64,000 bases of DNA from Gammaproteobacteria bacterium (GTDB lineage Bacteria > Pseudomonadota > Gammaproteobacteria > SZUA-140), in the NCBI GenBank assembly GCA_015491865.1, contig WFVD01000006.1, positions 124,001-188,000 on the forward strand. Direction: 5' to 3'. Made by a program: the position numbers and the translations under genes. Shown here piece by piece: positions 41,001 to 52,124 of the stretch (the first letter of the stretch is position 1; each line of letters starts with the position of its first letter). The notes under the pieces were generated by a model that was not told the origin of the DNA, did not search any database, and saw only the letters and a list, made by a program, of their open reading frames with translations.

Positions 41001-41936
41001 TGCCGCGCCGGGGAAGGGTGAGATGGCAGTGGGGTGGTTGTGGGTTTCAACTTTGATGTTGATGTGACTCGCTTCATTCACACGCCGATATTCACCGCTG
41101 CTGCCGTCAGGAAAAAAACGTGCGGCTTCGTTAGCTGATTCAATCACGGCAGCGTTATCGTGATAGGCTGACAGCACACCATCGGGTGAACATTGAGTAG
41201 TGTGACGAATCATCGGGAAGAGGCCGATAGCCTGCTTTTCACCGTCGATAATCCAGTCGGCATTAAATATCTTATGGCGACAGTGCTCCGAGTTTGCCTG
41301 TGCGAACATCATCAGCTCAACATCGGTTGGATTACGTTTTAATGCACTAAAACTCTCGACCAGATAGTCAATCTCATCTTCACTCAACGCTAGCCCCAGC
41401 TCGCTATCAGCAGCGACCAGCGCAGCCTTTCCACCACCGATCACATCGACAGTTAACAGCGGCGCAGGGGTGGCGTGGCTGAAAAGCGCCTCAGCTTCAT
41501 CAAACTGAAATAGCAGCGACTCAACCATACGGTCATGGATCAGCGGGGCCAGCGCTCTTTTCTGCTCGTCGTTCAACAGCGCCCCGTCCGCCATCTCAAC
41601 ATAATAGGCGATCCCACGCTCAATGCGTGCAACCTTTTCTAGCCCACTGATACGGACAATGTCGCTCGCCTTGCTTGACCACGGCGATATGGTCCCAATA
41701 CGCGGCACCACCAGCATTAATGTAGCGGGCACCATCTGCAGCTGTGCCGCTGTGCGTGCATTCAGCAGCTCCGCCAGCAGCGCTTCATCCTCATTCGAAA
41801 GTGCTGTTTCAGATTCGATAAAATAGACAAATTCGCTATGAATAGCCTGCAATCGTGGTAGCAATGGCTGTGCGGCCGAGAGCAGTTTTTCAGTTCGAAA
41901 GGGAGAGAGTGCCGTGGTGCCGCGTAGTTGTCGCAT
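38022..41936 (-). CDS. purL: Phosphoribosylformylglycinamidine synthase
   Basis: 1304-aa Pur[67 protein letters not shown] amidotransferase domain. Confidence 0.98.
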   Translation of the reverse strand: MRQLRGTTALSPFRTEKLLSAAQPLLPRLQAIHSEFVYFIESETALSNEDEALLAELLNARTAAQLQMVPATLMLVVPRIGTISPWSSKASDIVRISGLEKVARIERGIAYYVEMADGALLNDEQKRALAPLIHDRMVESLLFQFDEAEALFSHATPAPLLTVDVIGGGKAALVAADSELGLALSEDEIDYLVESFSALKRNPTDVELMMFAQANSEHCRHKIFNADWIIDGEKQAIGLFPMIRHTTQCSPDGVLSAYHDNAAVIESANEAARFFPDGSSGEYRRVNEASHINIKVETHNHPTAISPFPGAATGMGGEIRDEGATGRGAKPKAGLAGFTVSNLQLPDAPRPWEEDNGKPARIVSALDIMLEGPIGGAAFNNEFGRPNLTGYFRTYEEWVAGVDGKQLRGYHKPIMIAGGLGAIREQHIEKNIMPPGTQLIVLGGPAMLIGLGGGAASSVASGDSSEALDFASVQRGNPEMERRCQEVIDRCWQLGEENPIVSLHDVGAGGISNALPELVNDSERGAIFELRAVPNDEPGMSPVQIWCNESQERYVLGIPRSRLQQFSEMCERERCPFAVVGEVTAARNLSLNDRHFGNSPVDIPMELLFGKPPRMLRDVSRIPVVAEELDCSEITLSDATTRILLLPAVADKKFLITIGDRSVTGMVARDQMVGPWQIPVSDVAVTLADYENFHGEAMSMGERSPVALLNPAASGRLAIGEALTNIAAANIEKLSDIKLSANWMAAAGVAGEDAALYETVHAVGMELCPELGIAIPVGKDSLSMKSVWREAGEPREMTSPLSLVISAFSPVQDCRLTLTPQLRCDRGDTDLLLIDLGGGKNRIGGSALAQVYKQTGRTTPDLDDAHLFKAFFNTVQQLNREGKLLAYHDRSDGGLFATITEMAFAGHTGVTIALDSLLEKSDKQAILAALFNEELGAVIQVASDQRNAVLGAFNAAGLGGYCHPIGGLNRDDRVVITLNQEELLAAERSEYQRLWSETSWQIQRLRDNADCAQQEYDAILDLQDPGLNIELSFDLNEDIAAPFVNQQRPRIAVLREQGVNGHVEMAAAFDRAGFCAVDVHMSDILSGRISLDGFQGLVACGGFSFGDVLGAGRGWASSILHNSRARDEFSAFFARSDSFGLGVCNGCQMMSSLSSLIPGAELWPRFERNLSEQFEARFSLVEVLSSPSLFLDGMAGSRMPITVAHGEGRVVFRHDQSLAQLEQAATAALRFVDNRGAVTEQYPANPNGSPGGLTGVTTEDGRFTIMMPHPERLFRTVQHSWHPAEWGEAGPWLRMFRNARKWVA

Positions 41937-41950
41937 AGTTAATAAAGGTC

Positions 41951-41990
41951 AAAAGATTAAAAAGATTAAAAAGTTGAAAGATTGAAAGAT
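41951..41990. repeat. A/T-rich imperfect tandem repeat in the purL leader
   Basis: AAAAGATTA-AAAAGATTA-AAAAGTTG-AAAGATTG-AAAGAT. Confidence 0.7.
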
Positions 41991-42045
41991 AATCAAAGTG
42001 CGCAAGCGCTCTATCATCCTGCAAACCGTAAAGTCTATTGGCAGG

Positions 42046-42759
42046 CTAATCCAGCGCGACTCCTAAGCGGCGAGCCACCTCTTCATAGGCCTCCACCACA
42101 CCGCCCAGCCCCTGACGAAAGCGATCTTTATCGAGCTTTTCACGACTCTCGACATCCCATAGACGACAGCCATCCGGTGAAAATTCATCACCCAGCACAA
42201 TCTGTCCATGGTAGCGGCCGAATTCAAGTTTGTAGTCTACCAGTAACATCCCGGCATCAAAGAAGAGCTGCTTTAGGACATCATTAATTTCAAAGGTGAG
42301 CCGCTTCATAATGGCGATCTCTTCATCATCAGCCCAGCCGAAAGCGCGGATGTGGAACTCATTGATCATCGGATCATGCAGTTCATCATTTTTCAGAAAA
42401 AACTCAAAGGTCGGTGGATTCAGCTCCAGCCCCTCTTCAACACCGAGCCGTTTGCAGATACTGCCGGCTGAGATATTTCGCACCACACATTCGATCGGCA
42501 ACATATCAAGCCGCTTCACCAGTGACTCCTGGTCCGACAGCAGGCGTTCAAAATGGGTGATGATCCCGGCGCGCTCAAGCTGAACCATGATGAAGGCGTT
42601 GACCTTGTTGTTGATCATCCCTTTGCGCGCCAGCTGATCAACTTTGCGTCCATCAAAGGCGGAGGTGTCATCACGGTAGACCATCACCATCCTGTCCGGG
42701 TCTTCCGTCGTGAAAACAGACTTGGCCTTACCGGAATAGAGTTCTTTCACTTTTTTCAT
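42046..42759 (-). CDS. purC: Phosphoribosylaminoimidazole-succinocarboxamide synthase
   Basis: [60 protein letters not shown]. Confidence 0.96.
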   Translation of the reverse strand: MKKVKELYSGKAKSVFTTEDPDRMVMVYRDDTSAFDGRKVDQLARKGMINNKVNAFIMVQLERAGIITHFERLLSDQESLVKRLDMLPIECVVRNISAGSICKRLGVEEGLELNPPTFEFFLKNDELHDPMINEFHIRAFGWADDEEIAIMKRLTFEINDVLKQLFFDAGMLLVDYKLEFGRYHGQIVLGDEFSPDGCRLWDVESREKLDKDRFRQGLGGVVEAYEEVARRLGVALD

Positions 42760-42885
42760 TAGATCGTTCTCAGAATATCGCCCAGCCAGCATCAAATCCG
42801 GTATGAGACTAAAATCAGGCGGCAATTGTACCGCAAAACAGCGTTGAAATCCTCTGCGACGATGCGCCATCCGGATAATGTGCGG

Positions 42886-43647
42886 TCATCCCAGCTGCCG
42901 CCACGCCAGGCCATGATCCTGGTCGGCTATCGAAACCCACGCTGTCTCACAATCGAGCGCAACCGCCAGCGTCTCGCGCACAATTTCTGCCGAGTTATTC
43001 TGCTCGCTCAGGTGCGCTGCGACCAGATGCTGTAGCCGTGTGCAGTCAATCCGCGCCAGTAACGACGCGGCCTGGTGGTTGTCGAGGTGGCCGCGCTGAC
43101 CACTAATGCGCGCCTTGAGCGATGCGGGATAGTCACTCTTGGTCAGCATATCGGCATCGTAATTACTCTCCAGCATGAGGGCATCACAACCGCTTAACAG
43201 AGCCTCGATGTGCGGCGTGATGGAGCCGGTATCAGTCAATACCCCCAGTTGATGATCGCCATCGGAAAAGAGAAACTGGCTCGGCTCTCGCGCATCGTGC
43301 GGTACCGGGAAAGGGGTGACCTCAAGATCACCGATCGCAAACCGCTCATGGCTGCTACAGATATTCAGCGCGGGTAGCGCGCCACCTGAAAACGACATGG
43401 CACTGCCATGAGTCGCCCATACTGGAATCTGAAAACGCCGTGCCAATGCCGCCACACCACTAATATGGTCACCATGCTCATGCGTCACCAGGATTGCCGA
43501 AATCATCTGCGGTGCAATTCCAAGTCGTGCAAGGCGCTGCACCGTCTGTTTTACTGAAAAGCCGCAGTCAACCAGCAGGCAGGTATCACCCTTTTCAATC
43601 AGGGTGCCGTTACCACGGCTACCACTGCCGATGGATGAGAAACGCAT
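42886..43647 (-). CDS. MBL-fold metallohydrolase (YycJ/WalJ-like)
   Basis: FSSIGSGSRGNGTLIEKGDTCLLVDCGFSVKQT, VTHEHGDHISG, HGVL-TDTG pattern, HLSEQNNSAE. Confidence 0.92.
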   Translation of the reverse strand: MRFSSIGSGSRGNGTLIEKGDTCLLVDCGFSVKQTVQRLARLGIAPQMISAILVTHEHGDHISGVAALARRFQIPVWATHGSAMSFSGGALPALNICSSHERFAIGDLEVTPFPVPHDAREPSQFLFSDGDHQLGVLTDTGSITPHIEALLSGCDALMLESNYDADMLTKSDYPASLKARISGQRGHLDNHQAASLLARIDCTRLQHLVAAHLSEQNNSAEIVRETLAVALDCETAWVSIADQDHGLAWRQLG

Positions 43648-43680
43648 CCGCCTTCAACGCCCGTTAACAAGCAGCGCTTT

Positions 43681-43968
43681 TTAGTGGCTATGGCCGCCAC
43701 CACCGCCTCGGCTCGCGGGCTTATGCGGTGCGGATGGTGCTGGTAACGTGATGGGGGTTGTGACTGGCGCTGCATCCGGAGATGGCACCGAGAAGCGCTC
43801 ACTGAGGGTAGGGGCTACCAGATCGGGCGGATAGTCGAGTGGCCGGGTCATCTTACTCTCTTTGTACGACTCATCCGGCGTGGTTGAACAGCCATTCAAC
43901 AGCAGCGCACCCAGCGAGATAGCCGCTGCCGCAAGCAGTGTACAGGAGCTGCTTTTCTGTCTCTCCAT
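43681..43968 (-). CDS. Short lipoprotein resembling the N-terminus of BamC
   Basis: Lipobox LLLNGCSTT; RPLDYPPDLVAPTLSERF segment; located between dapA and the MBL/purC genes where bamC is often found; ends in GGGGGHSH. Confidence 0.65.
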   Translation of the reverse strand: MERQKSSSCTLLAAAAISLGALLLNGCSTTPDESYKESKMTRPLDYPPDLVAPTLSERFSVPSPDAAPVTTPITLPAPSAPHKPASRGGGGGHSH

Positions 43969-44849
43969 TAAATCACCGCCTCATCTGCCGCGCGCTTCGC
44001 TGCACGCAGTGTCTGGTGATAGTTCTCGGAGAGCGGTGTGAGAGGCAGGCGAATCCCTGCCGGAATCATCCCCATGTCGTGCATCAGCCACTTCACCGGA
44101 ATGGGGTTGGCCTCAACAAAGAGATCCTGATGCAGCGCCATCAGGTGGTTATTGATCGCTTCCGCAACGTGGCGGTCACCCGCTCTCGCCGCATCACACA
44201 TCGTACGCATCGCTTTTGGCGCGATATTGGCTGTCACTGAAATCACCCCCTTACCACCTTCAAGAATGAGATCCATCGCCGTCGCGTCATCACCGCCATA
44301 CAGGTCAATACGCTCACCACAGCAGTCCAGGATTTCACGCGCCCGCTGTAGATTACCGGTCGCCTCTTTCACCCCAACAATATTTGAAATCTCAGACAAT
44401 CTTTTGATCGTGTGCGGCAACATGTCACATACCGTCCGCCCCGGCACGTTATAGAGGATCTGCGGAATCGGTACCGCTTCGGCAATCGCTACGTGATGCT
44501 GGTAAAGCCCCTCCTGGGTCGGCTTGTTGTAGTAAGGTGCGACCAGTAGACAGGCATCAGCACCGACCTCCATCGCACTGCGTGTCAGCGCAATCGCCTC
44601 ACGGGTACAGTTAGAGCCGGTACCGGCAATCACCGGAATACGCCCCGCAACCAGCTCGACGACGCGACGGATCACATTGCAGTGTTCCTTTTCATCAAGG
44701 GTTGCCGACTCACCGGTGGTCCCCACAGCAACAATCGCATTGGTCCCGTTGTCGATATGGAACTCCACCAAATTGCTCAACGATACGTCGTCCAGCGAAC
44801 CGTCATCGTGCATCGGCGTTACTAGCGCCACCATACTGCCGTGAAACAT
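43968..44849 (-). CDS. dapA: 4-hydroxy-tetrahydrodipicolinate synthase
   Basis: [52 protein letters not shown]. Confidence 0.97.
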   Translation of the reverse strand: MFHGSMVALVTPMHDDGSLDDVSLSNLVEFHIDNGTNAIVAVGTTGESATLDEKEHCNVIRRVVELVAGRIPVIAGTGSNCTREAIALTRSAMEVGADACLLVAPYYNKPTQEGLYQHHVAIAEAVPIPQILYNVPGRTVCDMLPHTIKRLSEISNIVGVKEATGNLQRAREILDCCGERIDLYGGDDATAMDLILEGGKGVISVTANIAPKAMRTMCDAARAGDRHVAEAINNHLMALHQDLFVEANPIPVKWLMHDMGMIPAGIRLPLTPLSENYHQTLRAAKRAADEAVI

Positions 44850-45019
44850 CTATACTCTCCGTCTAACACTTTACTACTGGAACAACCAGACTTTGCCGCA
44901 GCAGTATACTACTTTTCCGATAATCAAATAAGCGACTACACTGATAATTCGCAACATTTCAACAGTTTCTCAGCCGCTACGCTTCACGTATGATAAAAGG
45001 GATTATCACACCCCATTTA

Positions 45020-45568
45020 ATGAGGACTCTGGATTTGACAAAACACCTCGTGATCAGCGCCGTTGGTAAAGACCAGCCCGGCATCGTGAACTCACTCTCG
45101 CGCTCAATCTTCGAGACGCAGTGCAACATCATCGACAGTCGCATGGCGGTACTGGGCGGCGAGTTTGCCATCATCCTGATGGTTTCAGGGGGGGCATCTG
45201 CAATATCCCGTCTCACCACTCTGCTGGCCGAGGCGGCAGAAGAGCTGGGGCTGGCGATCACCACCAAAACCACCAGCGCACGCCAGGCCACCCCAGCGCT
45301 GCTGCCCTACACCATTGAAGCGGTGGCGCTGGATAACCCGGGGATTGTCTACCAACTGGCCAGCTTTTTATCCAGCAGAGAGATCAACATCGAAAGCCTG
45401 TCGACGGAGTCCTACGCCGCCGCCCATACCGGTACCCCAATGTTTGCGCTCACCATAACGGTTGGTATTCCCGCCGATCAAAAAATTAACGCCCTGCGCG
45501 AGGCTTTCACCGAGTTCTGTGATGAGCTGAATATCGACATCACATTCAAACCCGCCAAAGGACAGTAA
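45020..45568 (+). CDS. gcvR: Glycine cleavage system regulator GcvR-like (double ACT domain)
   Basis: HLVISAVGKDQPGIVNSLSRSIFETQCNIIDSRMAVLGGEFAIILMVSG; second ACT ...ALDNPGIVYQLASFLSSREINIESL; adjacent to dapA/bcp. Confidence 0.85.
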   Translation: MRTLDLTKHLVISAVGKDQPGIVNSLSRSIFETQCNIIDSRMAVLGGEFAIILMVSGGASAISRLTTLLAEAAEELGLAITTKTTSARQATPALLPYTIEAVALDNPGIVYQLASFLSSREINIESLSTESYAAAHTGTPMFALTITVGIPADQKINALREAFTEFCDELNIDITFKPAKGQ

Positions 45569-45643
45569 TACGGCTGATAACTATTGCGAGCACTAAGAGT
45601 CGCGTGATAAACAGAGAACAACATCAATTATTAGAGGCCCCTT

Positions 45644-46123
45644 ATGAGTGAACTCTCCATCGGCAAAGCAGTACCCGATTTCGAAGCTGTCGCGACTGGC
45701 GATAAAATAATCAGACTATCTGAACTTGCGGGAAAAAATATCGTGATCTATTTTTACCCGCGGGACAGCACCCCCGGCTGCACCCGTGAAGGGCAGGATT
45801 TTCGTGACCACCACAACAAGTTCAAACGACAGAAATGTCTGGTCTTCGGTGTCTCTCGCGACAGCATCAAATCGCATGAAAATTTTAAGGCAAAACAGGC
45901 GTTCCCTTTTGATCTGATATCGGATAAAGAAGAGATGCTGTGTGATCTTTTTTCCGTCATAAAAATGAAAAACATGTATGGTAAAAAGGTGCGTGGCATT
46001 GAGCGTAGCACTTTCCTGATCGATGCTAACGGCACTCTTCAACATGAATGGCGTGGCGTTAAAGTACCAGGACATGTTGAGGAGGTCCTCGAATGTGTTA
46101 AATCTCTCAACAAGCAGCCGTAG
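45644..46123 (+). CDS. bcp: Thioredoxin-dependent peroxiredoxin Bcp
   Basis: NIVIYFYPRDSTPGCTREGQDFRD; peroxidatic Cys motif. Confidence 0.94.
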   Translation: MSELSIGKAVPDFEAVATGDKIIRLSELAGKNIVIYFYPRDSTPGCTREGQDFRDHHNKFKRQKCLVFGVSRDSIKSHENFKAKQAFPFDLISDKEEMLCDLFSVIKMKNMYGKKVRGIERSTFLIDANGTLQHEWRGVKVPGHVEEVLECVKSLNKQP

Positions 46124-46126
46124 ACC

Positions 46127-47527
46127 ATGGTCATCAACAGCAATTCAGTAAAGAAGTTTTTTGTTCTGGACACCAATGTGCTGATGCACGACCCTTCCTC
46201 GATATTCCGCTTTCATGAGCACGACATCTTTATACCAATGATTGTGCTTGAAGAGCTGGATAACAATAAACGCGGCACCTCTGAGGCGTCGCGTAATGCG
46301 CGTCTGGCAAGCCGCTTTATTGAAGAGCTAATGAGTGATGGTGCAAAACGTGAAATTGAAAAAGGGTTAAAACTACCAGCACCCGAGAGTGGCGATGCTA
46401 TTACTGGCCGTCTCTTTTTACAGACACGCACACTCACCACTGAACTGCCGCAGAACCTGCCAGGCAACAAGGCTGATAACGAGATCCTCTCCACTGCACT
46501 GGCACTTCAGAAAGAGGATATGCAGACGGTTGTCACGATCGTCTCTAAAGATATCAATCTACGCATCAAGGCTGTTGCCCTCGGTATCCCCGCAGAAGAT
46601 TATCGGGTCGACCAGGTGCTGGATGACCTTAGCCTGCTTTATAGTGGCCAGAGCAGGCTGGAGAGCGACTTCTGGGATAAGAATAGTCAAGCGCTTTCAT
46701 CATGGAAAGAGGGCAACAGGACCTTCTATAAAATCACCGGCCCTGAGATCGCGCAGTGGTATCCAAACCAGCTGATTCATGACGATCAGGAGGCGGGTTT
46801 TGAGGCGATTGTTCGTACGGTTGAAGACGGCTGTGCAACGATCGAACTCTGCGATAATTACCGCGCCGGCCATCACAATATCTGGGGCGTTAATGCGCGC
46901 AACCGTGAACAGAACTTTGCTCTTAACCTGCTGCTTGACCCCGAGGTGGAGTTCGTCTCACTGCTCGGCAATGCTGGCACCGGTAAAACACTGTTAACGC
47001 TTGCGGCAGGGCTTGCGCAGGTACTGGATGAGCGGCGCTATCATGAGATCATTGTGACCCGCGTGACCATCCCGATGGGAGAAGATATCGGTTTTCTCCC
47101 CGGCACCGAAGAAGAGAAGATGGTGCCGTGGATGGGAGCGCTAATGGATAACCTGGAGGTGCTCTCAAATGCAGAAAGTGGCACATGGGGACGCGCGGCA
47201 ACCAATGACCTGCTCTCCAACCGAATCAAGATACGTTCGCTTAATTTCATGCGCGGTCGCACCTTTCTCAATCGATACCTGATCATTGATGAAGCGCAGA
47301 ATCTGACTTCCAAACAGATGAAGTCTTTGATCACCCGCGCCGGGCCAGGGACAAAAGTGGTCTGCCTCGGTAATATCGCACAGATCGATACACCCTATCT
47401 CACTGAGACTACCGCCGGCATCACTTATGTTGTTGATCGCTTCGCTAACTGGGCACATAGTGGCCATATTACGCTGGTGAGCGGTGAACGATCACGACTG
47501 GCAGATTACGCCTCGGATATTCTTTAG
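46127..47527 (+). CDS. PIN-PhoH fusion ATPase (YlaK-like)
   Basis: N-terminal PIN domain (KKFFVLDTNVLMHDPSSIFRF), PhoH domain LLGNAGTGKTLLTLAAGL, YLIIDEAQNLT. Confidence 0.94.
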   Translation: MVINSNSVKKFFVLDTNVLMHDPSSIFRFHEHDIFIPMIVLEELDNNKRGTSEASRNARLASRFIEELMSDGAKREIEKGLKLPAPESGDAITGRLFLQTRTLTTELPQNLPGNKADNEILSTALALQKEDMQTVVTIVSKDINLRIKAVALGIPAEDYRVDQVLDDLSLLYSGQSRLESDFWDKNSQALSSWKEGNRTFYKITGPEIAQWYPNQLIHDDQEAGFEAIVRTVEDGCATIELCDNYRAGHHNIWGVNARNREQNFALNLLLDPEVEFVSLLGNAGTGKTLLTLAAGLAQVLDERRYHEIIVTRVTIPMGEDIGFLPGTEEEKMVPWMGALMDNLEVLSNAESGTWGRAATNDLLSNRIKIRSLNFMRGRTFLNRYLIIDEAQNLTSKQMKSLITRAGPGTKVVCLGNIAQIDTPYLTETTAGITYVVDRFANWAHSGHITLVSGERSRLADYASDIL

Positions 47528-47543
47528 CGAGTTGCAATGTGAA

Positions 47544-48641
47544 CTACGACGGCTGATTTTCTACTGTCGGCACCGGTTCAGTTTCAATCAGCTCATCAGA
47601 GCGAGGCCACGAACTCATCAATGCCTTCACCAACGTCGCCAGTGGAATCGCAAAGAAAACTCCCCAGAAGCCCCACAAACCACCAAAAACAAGCACGGCA
47701 GTGATGATCGCAACCGGGTGAAGATTAACCGCCTCAGAGAATAACCACGGCACCAGCACGTTGCCATCCAGCGCCTGTATCAGGCCGTATGCCGCCATCA
47801 AGTAGGCAAAATCTGCGCTCCAGCCCCACTGAAAATAGGCAATAATCGCCACCGGAAAGGTCACGGCTGCCGCACCAATATAAGGTACCACGACCGAGAG
47901 CCCCACCAACGCACCTAGCAGCATCGCGTACTGTAGCCCCATTAATGCAAACACAACAAATGAGACGACACCGACAATGATAATCTCTAGAAATTTTCCC
48001 CTTACATAGTTACCAATCTGCAGGTCCATCTCTTCCCAGATCTGGGTTGCGAGGCGCCGCTCCCGCGGCATCGCATCTGAGATCCAGCGAATAAAAAGCG
48101 CTTTATCCTTCAGAAACAGAAACACCAGCACCGGTACCAGTATCAGATAGATAATCAATATAAACAGGCCAGATATGGATGCCAGAGAAAATGAGACCAC
48201 ATGCTGGCCTGCATCAGCTACTGCTGCTCGAATCGTATTCATCAACTCAGCAACCTGCGCCTCTGAGATAAAGGTGGGGTAATTGACCGGTAACAACAGC
48301 AGGCTCTGCTGCCCTTTGGCAATCATCGCGGGCAGTTCCTGTAGTAGCTGGCTTAACTGCCCAAAGAGCAGCGGCATCAGCCCGAAAATCAGCAATAGTA
48401 ACAGGGCACAAAAGGGCATAAAGACCATCAGCACAGCAGGAAGACGGGCGATATCGCGACGCTGAATGGCACCGACAAGCCCTTCCAGTAGATATGCGAT
48501 CACTAAACTGGCCAGCAGAGGGGCTAACATCTCTCCCATAAAGATGACAATCGCAAACCCTGCCAGCAGCAACAGAGCAAGGATTACACCTTCCTGATCA
48601 GTGAAGTAACGCCGAAACCACCTGACGAGCACTTGAGCCAT
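47544..48641 (-). CDS. AI-2E/PerM family transporter (second copy)
   Basis: MLAPLLASLVIAYLLEGLV, VPYIGAAAVTFPV, PWLFSEAVNLHPVAIITAVLVFGGLWGFWGVFFAIPLATL. Confidence 0.92.
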   Translation of the reverse strand: MAQVLVRWFRRYFTDQEGVILALLLLAGFAIVIFMGEMLAPLLASLVIAYLLEGLVGAIQRRDIARLPAVLMVFMPFCALLLLLIFGLMPLLFGQLSQLLQELPAMIAKGQQSLLLLPVNYPTFISEAQVAELMNTIRAAVADAGQHVVSFSLASISGLFILIIYLILVPVLVFLFLKDKALFIRWISDAMPRERRLATQIWEEMDLQIGNYVRGKFLEIIIVGVVSFVVFALMGLQYAMLLGALVGLSVVVPYIGAAAVTFPVAIIAYFQWGWSADFAYLMAAYGLIQALDGNVLVPWLFSEAVNLHPVAIITAVLVFGGLWGFWGVFFAIPLATLVKALMSSWPRSDELIETEPVPTVENQPS

Positions 48642-48787
48642 ATTACAAAGAAGCCCCCCCTTTCATATCGTAAAAAAATACCATAAAGACGAATCAGAGA
48701 TAATATACCAGCTTCAATTGATGGCCTAGCAATCTCTGCCTACCAACATCGCAGCCCAGCTAAACCCTGTTATTCAACCGGTATTTT

Positions 48788-49513
48788 TCAGATATGGATG
48801 CGATCACCAATCGCGGCGTTCAGCAGCCTCGCTGCAGATGCGCGATTCGCTGCGATTTCGATCAGGCCATTTGAATTCTCATACCAGAATAACGCCTCGG
48901 GAGCGCGCTCGCCAAATGTTCTGGCGTAAGAGATCTTTTTACCACATAGCATCAACACAGCATCTAGAGAAACCCCTTTCGCCTCTATACCAGAAATCAG
49001 ATTACCGAAATGGTCAATATAGGCGACATGAGAATAGTGATTCTCAGCCAAAGCAGGATCAGGAACAACCATCAAATCAAGTTTCCGCTCCGGAAAAGAG
49101 CCCTGGGCAAGTTCGGCGGCAACGGGCGCAAAGAGGTCTCGCGCATGAAATGAATGTGAAAGCGCTTCAGGTCGCCATACAATTTGCCAGCACTGCGACT
49201 GGTTATCTCTTTTTATCACCCGATCAAACAGCCCATTGCCGGGGCCAACAAACCAGTGGCCTCCTGCCTTGACCACCACGGGGGTATGCTCACCCATACC
49301 AACACCGGGATCAACAACGGTGAGAAAAACCGAACCGTGTGGGAAGTTCTGGCAGTAGGCTGCGATCAGTGATGCAGCCGCCTCTGGGTGAAAACAGGGA
49401 AGATCAGAAAAGAGATCAATGATACGACAGTCGGGCGTCTGCTGATATATGGCCGCCTTTACTTGCCCGATGTACGGCCCCTCTAAACCAAAATCGGTGG
49501 ATAACACAATCAT
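48788..49513 (-). CDS. SAM hydrolase / SAM hydroxide adenosyltransferase (DUF62 family)
   Basis: MIVLSTDFGLEGPYIGQVKAAI, VDPGVGMG, FVGPGNGLF, FHARDLFAPVAA, IDHFGNLISGI. Confidence 0.92.
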   Translation of the reverse strand: MIVLSTDFGLEGPYIGQVKAAIYQQTPDCRIIDLFSDLPCFHPEAAASLIAAYCQNFPHGSVFLTVVDPGVGMGEHTPVVVKAGGHWFVGPGNGLFDRVIKRDNQSQCWQIVWRPEALSHSFHARDLFAPVAAELAQGSFPERKLDLMVVPDPALAENHYSHVAYIDHFGNLISGIEAKGVSLDAVLMLCGKKISYARTFGERAPEALFWYENSNGLIEIAANRASAARLLNAAIGDRIHI

Positions 49514-49524
49514 GTCAGAGATAA

Positions 49525-49549
49525 AAAAGCCGGGATAAACCCGGCTTTT
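49525..49549 (-). terminator. Rho-independent terminator at end of the ribosomal supercluster (after rplQ)
   Basis: AAAAGCCGGG-ATAAA-CCCGGCTTTT. Confidence 0.85.
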
Positions 49550-49554
49550 GCTGT

Positions 49555-49953
49555 TTAGCTTTCACTTTCTGATTCGTCCTCTTCAATCTCAGGAAGTGGA
49601 CGATCAACCAGCTCAACGATGGCCATTGGTGCGCTATCGCCATCTCTAAAACCACATTTCAGTATTCGCAGATAGCCACCCGGGCGGTCCTGATAACGAG
49701 GGCCTAGTTCATTAAACAGTTTTGTAACTACTTCGCGATCACGTGTTCGGGCAAATGCCAGACGGCGGTTTGCAACAGTGTCGTTCTTACCCAGGGTGAT
49801 CAGTGGTTCAACAACACGGCGCAACTCTTTCGCTTTTGGCAATGTTGTGCGGATCATTTCATGGCGAACCAGTGATGCCGACATATTTTTGAACATGGCA
49901 TCACGGTGACTGCTTGTTCTGTTTAGTTTTCTTCCACTCTGTCTATGGCGCAT
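49555..49953 (-). CDS. rplQ: 50S ribosomal protein L17
   Basis: [24 protein letters not shown]. Confidence 0.98.
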   Translation of the reverse strand: MRHRQSGRKLNRTSSHRDAMFKNMSASLVRHEMIRTTLPKAKELRRVVEPLITLGKNDTVANRRLAFARTRDREVVTKLFNELGPRYQDRPGGYLRILKCGFRDGDSAPMAIVELVDRPLPEIEEDESESES

Positions 49954-49978
49954 TTCTATATTCTCAATTAACTAGATC

Positions 49979-51004
49979 TTAAGCTTCAGCTTCTGAATTG
50001 CTGCTTGCACCAACAAGTCCTGCTGGTGGCCAGTTTTCCAGACGCATGCCCAGTGATAACCCCTGTGAACCCAGGATATCCTTGATTTCAGTCAAAGATT
50101 TCTTCCCAAGATTTGGCGTTTTTAATAGCTCGACTTCCGTGCGTTGAATCAGGTCACCTATAAAGAAGATGTTTTCAGCTTTAAGGCAGTTGGCAGAACG
50201 AACGGTTAACTCAAGATCATCTACTGGCCGCAGCAGGATTGGGTCAATATCTGCCTCTTGCTGAACAGGCTCTTCAATAGTGGTTGTCTCAAGGTCAACA
50301 AAGATTGAGAGCTGATCTTTAAGAATGCTTGCGGCACGGCGAATGGCCTCTTCAGGATCAATACTGCCGTTCGTTTCGATATCAATAATCAACTTGTCAA
50401 GGTCTGTACGTTGTTCTACTCGCGCACTTTCAACGTTGTATGCAATACGACGAACCGGCGTAAAAGAGGCATCTAGCTGAAGATTACCGATCGGACGGTT
50501 TTCGTCACCCACATCGGCTGTAGCCGCTGTACGTCTGTTGACTGCTGGCTGATAACCACGTCCACGCTCTATTTTCAGGCGCATGTTTAGCTCGCCCACA
50601 TCAGTCAGGTTGGCAATCACATGATCCGGATTCATGATTTCAATGTCATGTGAAAGTTCAATGTCGCTTGCCAGCAACTGCCCTGGGCCTTTCTTAGTGA
50701 CGGTTAAGATCGCTTCGTCACGCTCATGCATAACGATTGAAAGCCCTTTCAGGTTTAACAGGATATCAATCACATCTTCCTGTACACCTTCAATCGTTGT
50801 GTATTCATGCAGTACACCATCAATTTCAACCTCGGTAACAGCACAACCGGGGATCGAAGACATCAGAATGCGGCGTATCGCATTACCTAAAGTGTGACCA
50901 AAGCCACGCTCTAAGGGTTCCAGTGTTACTTTTGCACGCAGGTCGTTAATGACCTGAACATCGACAACACGTGGTTTTAAAAATTCGTTTGCTGAGCCCT
51001 GCAT
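49979..51004 (-). CDS. rpoA: RNA polymerase alpha subunit
   Basis: [41 protein letters not shown]-terminal domain [18 protein letters not shown]. Confidence 0.98.
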   Translation of the reverse strand: MQGSANEFLKPRVVDVQVINDLRAKVTLEPLERGFGHTLGNAIRRILMSSIPGCAVTEVEIDGVLHEYTTIEGVQEDVIDILLNLKGLSIVMHERDEAILTVTKKGPGQLLASDIELSHDIEIMNPDHVIANLTDVGELNMRLKIERGRGYQPAVNRRTAATADVGDENRPIGNLQLDASFTPVRRIAYNVESARVEQRTDLDKLIIDIETNGSIDPEEAIRRAASILKDQLSIFVDLETTTIEEPVQQEADIDPILLRPVDDLELTVRSANCLKAENIFFIGDLIQRTEVELLKTPNLGKKSLTEIKDILGSQGLSLGMRLENWPPAGLVGASSNSEAEA

Positions 51005-51070
51005 TAATTGTCCTCTCTAGAGTCCGTTATATCAGAATTAGTAATTGCTTAAACTTGACCGGAAATAAAC

Positions 51071-51697
51071 TTACTTCGAGTACAGTTCTACAATTAAATG
51101 CTCATTAATCTCAGCAGGAAGATCGCTTCTTTCCGGGCAGGCCTTAAAGGTACCGACCATTTTGTCGCTATCAACCTGAATCCAGTCAGCAAATCCCTGC
51201 TGCTGTGCAAATTCCAGTGATGATTTAATGCGTAGCTGACCTTTTGATTTCTCAGCAATAGCTAACTCATCACCCGGCTTGACCTGGTAGCTTGGGATGT
51301 TGACCTTCTTACCGTTAACGGTCAGTGCGTTGTGCCTCACTAGCTGGCGCGCTTCGCTTCGCGATACGCCCATGCCCATGCGGTATGCGACATTATCAAG
51401 ACGACATTCAAGAATCTTCAGTAGATTTTCACCTGTCGAGCCCTTGCGACGGTCAGCTTCGCTATAGTAGCTTCTGAACTGATCTTCGAGTACACCGTAG
51501 ACTCTTTTGACTTTCTGTTTTTCACGCAGCTGCACTGCATAATCGGTCAGACGTGTGCGACGAGTACCGTGCTGCCCTGGGGGAAATGCTCTATTTTCTA
51601 CCGCACACTTAGCGGTATGACACTTCTCACCTTTCAGGAAAAGCTTTTCGCCCTGACGACGACATAAACGACACTTTGCACCTACATATTTAGCCAC
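51071..51697 (-). CDS. rpsD: 30S ribosomal protein S4
   Basis: [32 protein letters not shown]. Confidence 0.98.
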   Translation of the reverse strand: MAKYVGAKCRLCRRQGEKLFLKGEKCHTAKCAVENRAFPPGQHGTRRTRLTDYAVQLREKQKVKRVYGVLEDQFRSYYSEADRRKGSTGENLLKILECRLDNVAYRMGMGVSRSEARQLVRHNALTVNGKKVNIPSYQVKPGDELAIAEKSKGQLRIKSSLEFAQQQGFADWIQVDSDKMVGTFKACPERSDLPAEINEHLIVELYSK

Positions 51698-51708
51698 AAT
51701 AACCTACC

Positions 51709-52098
51709 TTAAACTCGACGCTTTTTCGACGGACGACACCCATTATGTGGGATCGGGGTCACATCGGAAATGCTATTAATTTTAAATCCTGCGGAGTGAA
51801 GTGCGCGTACTGCTGATTCGCGGCCAGGTCCTGGACCTTTCACCATCACATCCATATTCTTCATGCCAAACTCTTTGACAACAGAGCCAGCTCTTTCAGC
51901 TGCAACCTGTGCAGCAAAAGGGGTGCTCTTTCTTGAGCCACGGAAGCCAGAACCACCAGCTGTTGCCCAGGCCAGGGTGTTTCCCTGACGGTCGGTAATG
52001 GTGATGATTGTATTGTTAAACGAGGCGTGAATGTGTGCTACGCCATCGACAACATTTTTTTTGATGCGCTTACGCGCACGATTACTTGTTTTAGCCAT
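51709..52098 (-). CDS. rpsK: 30S ribosomal protein S11
   Basis: [31 protein letters not shown]. Confidence 0.98.
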   Translation of the reverse strand: MAKTSNRARKRIKKNVVDGVAHIHASFNNTIITITDRQGNTLAWATAGGSGFRGSRKSTPFAAQVAAERAGSVVKEFGMKNMDVMVKGPGPGRESAVRALHSAGFKINSISDVTPIPHNGCRPSKKRRV

Positions 52099-52124
52099 GA
52101 TCTACTGGTCGCTTCCGTAGTATT

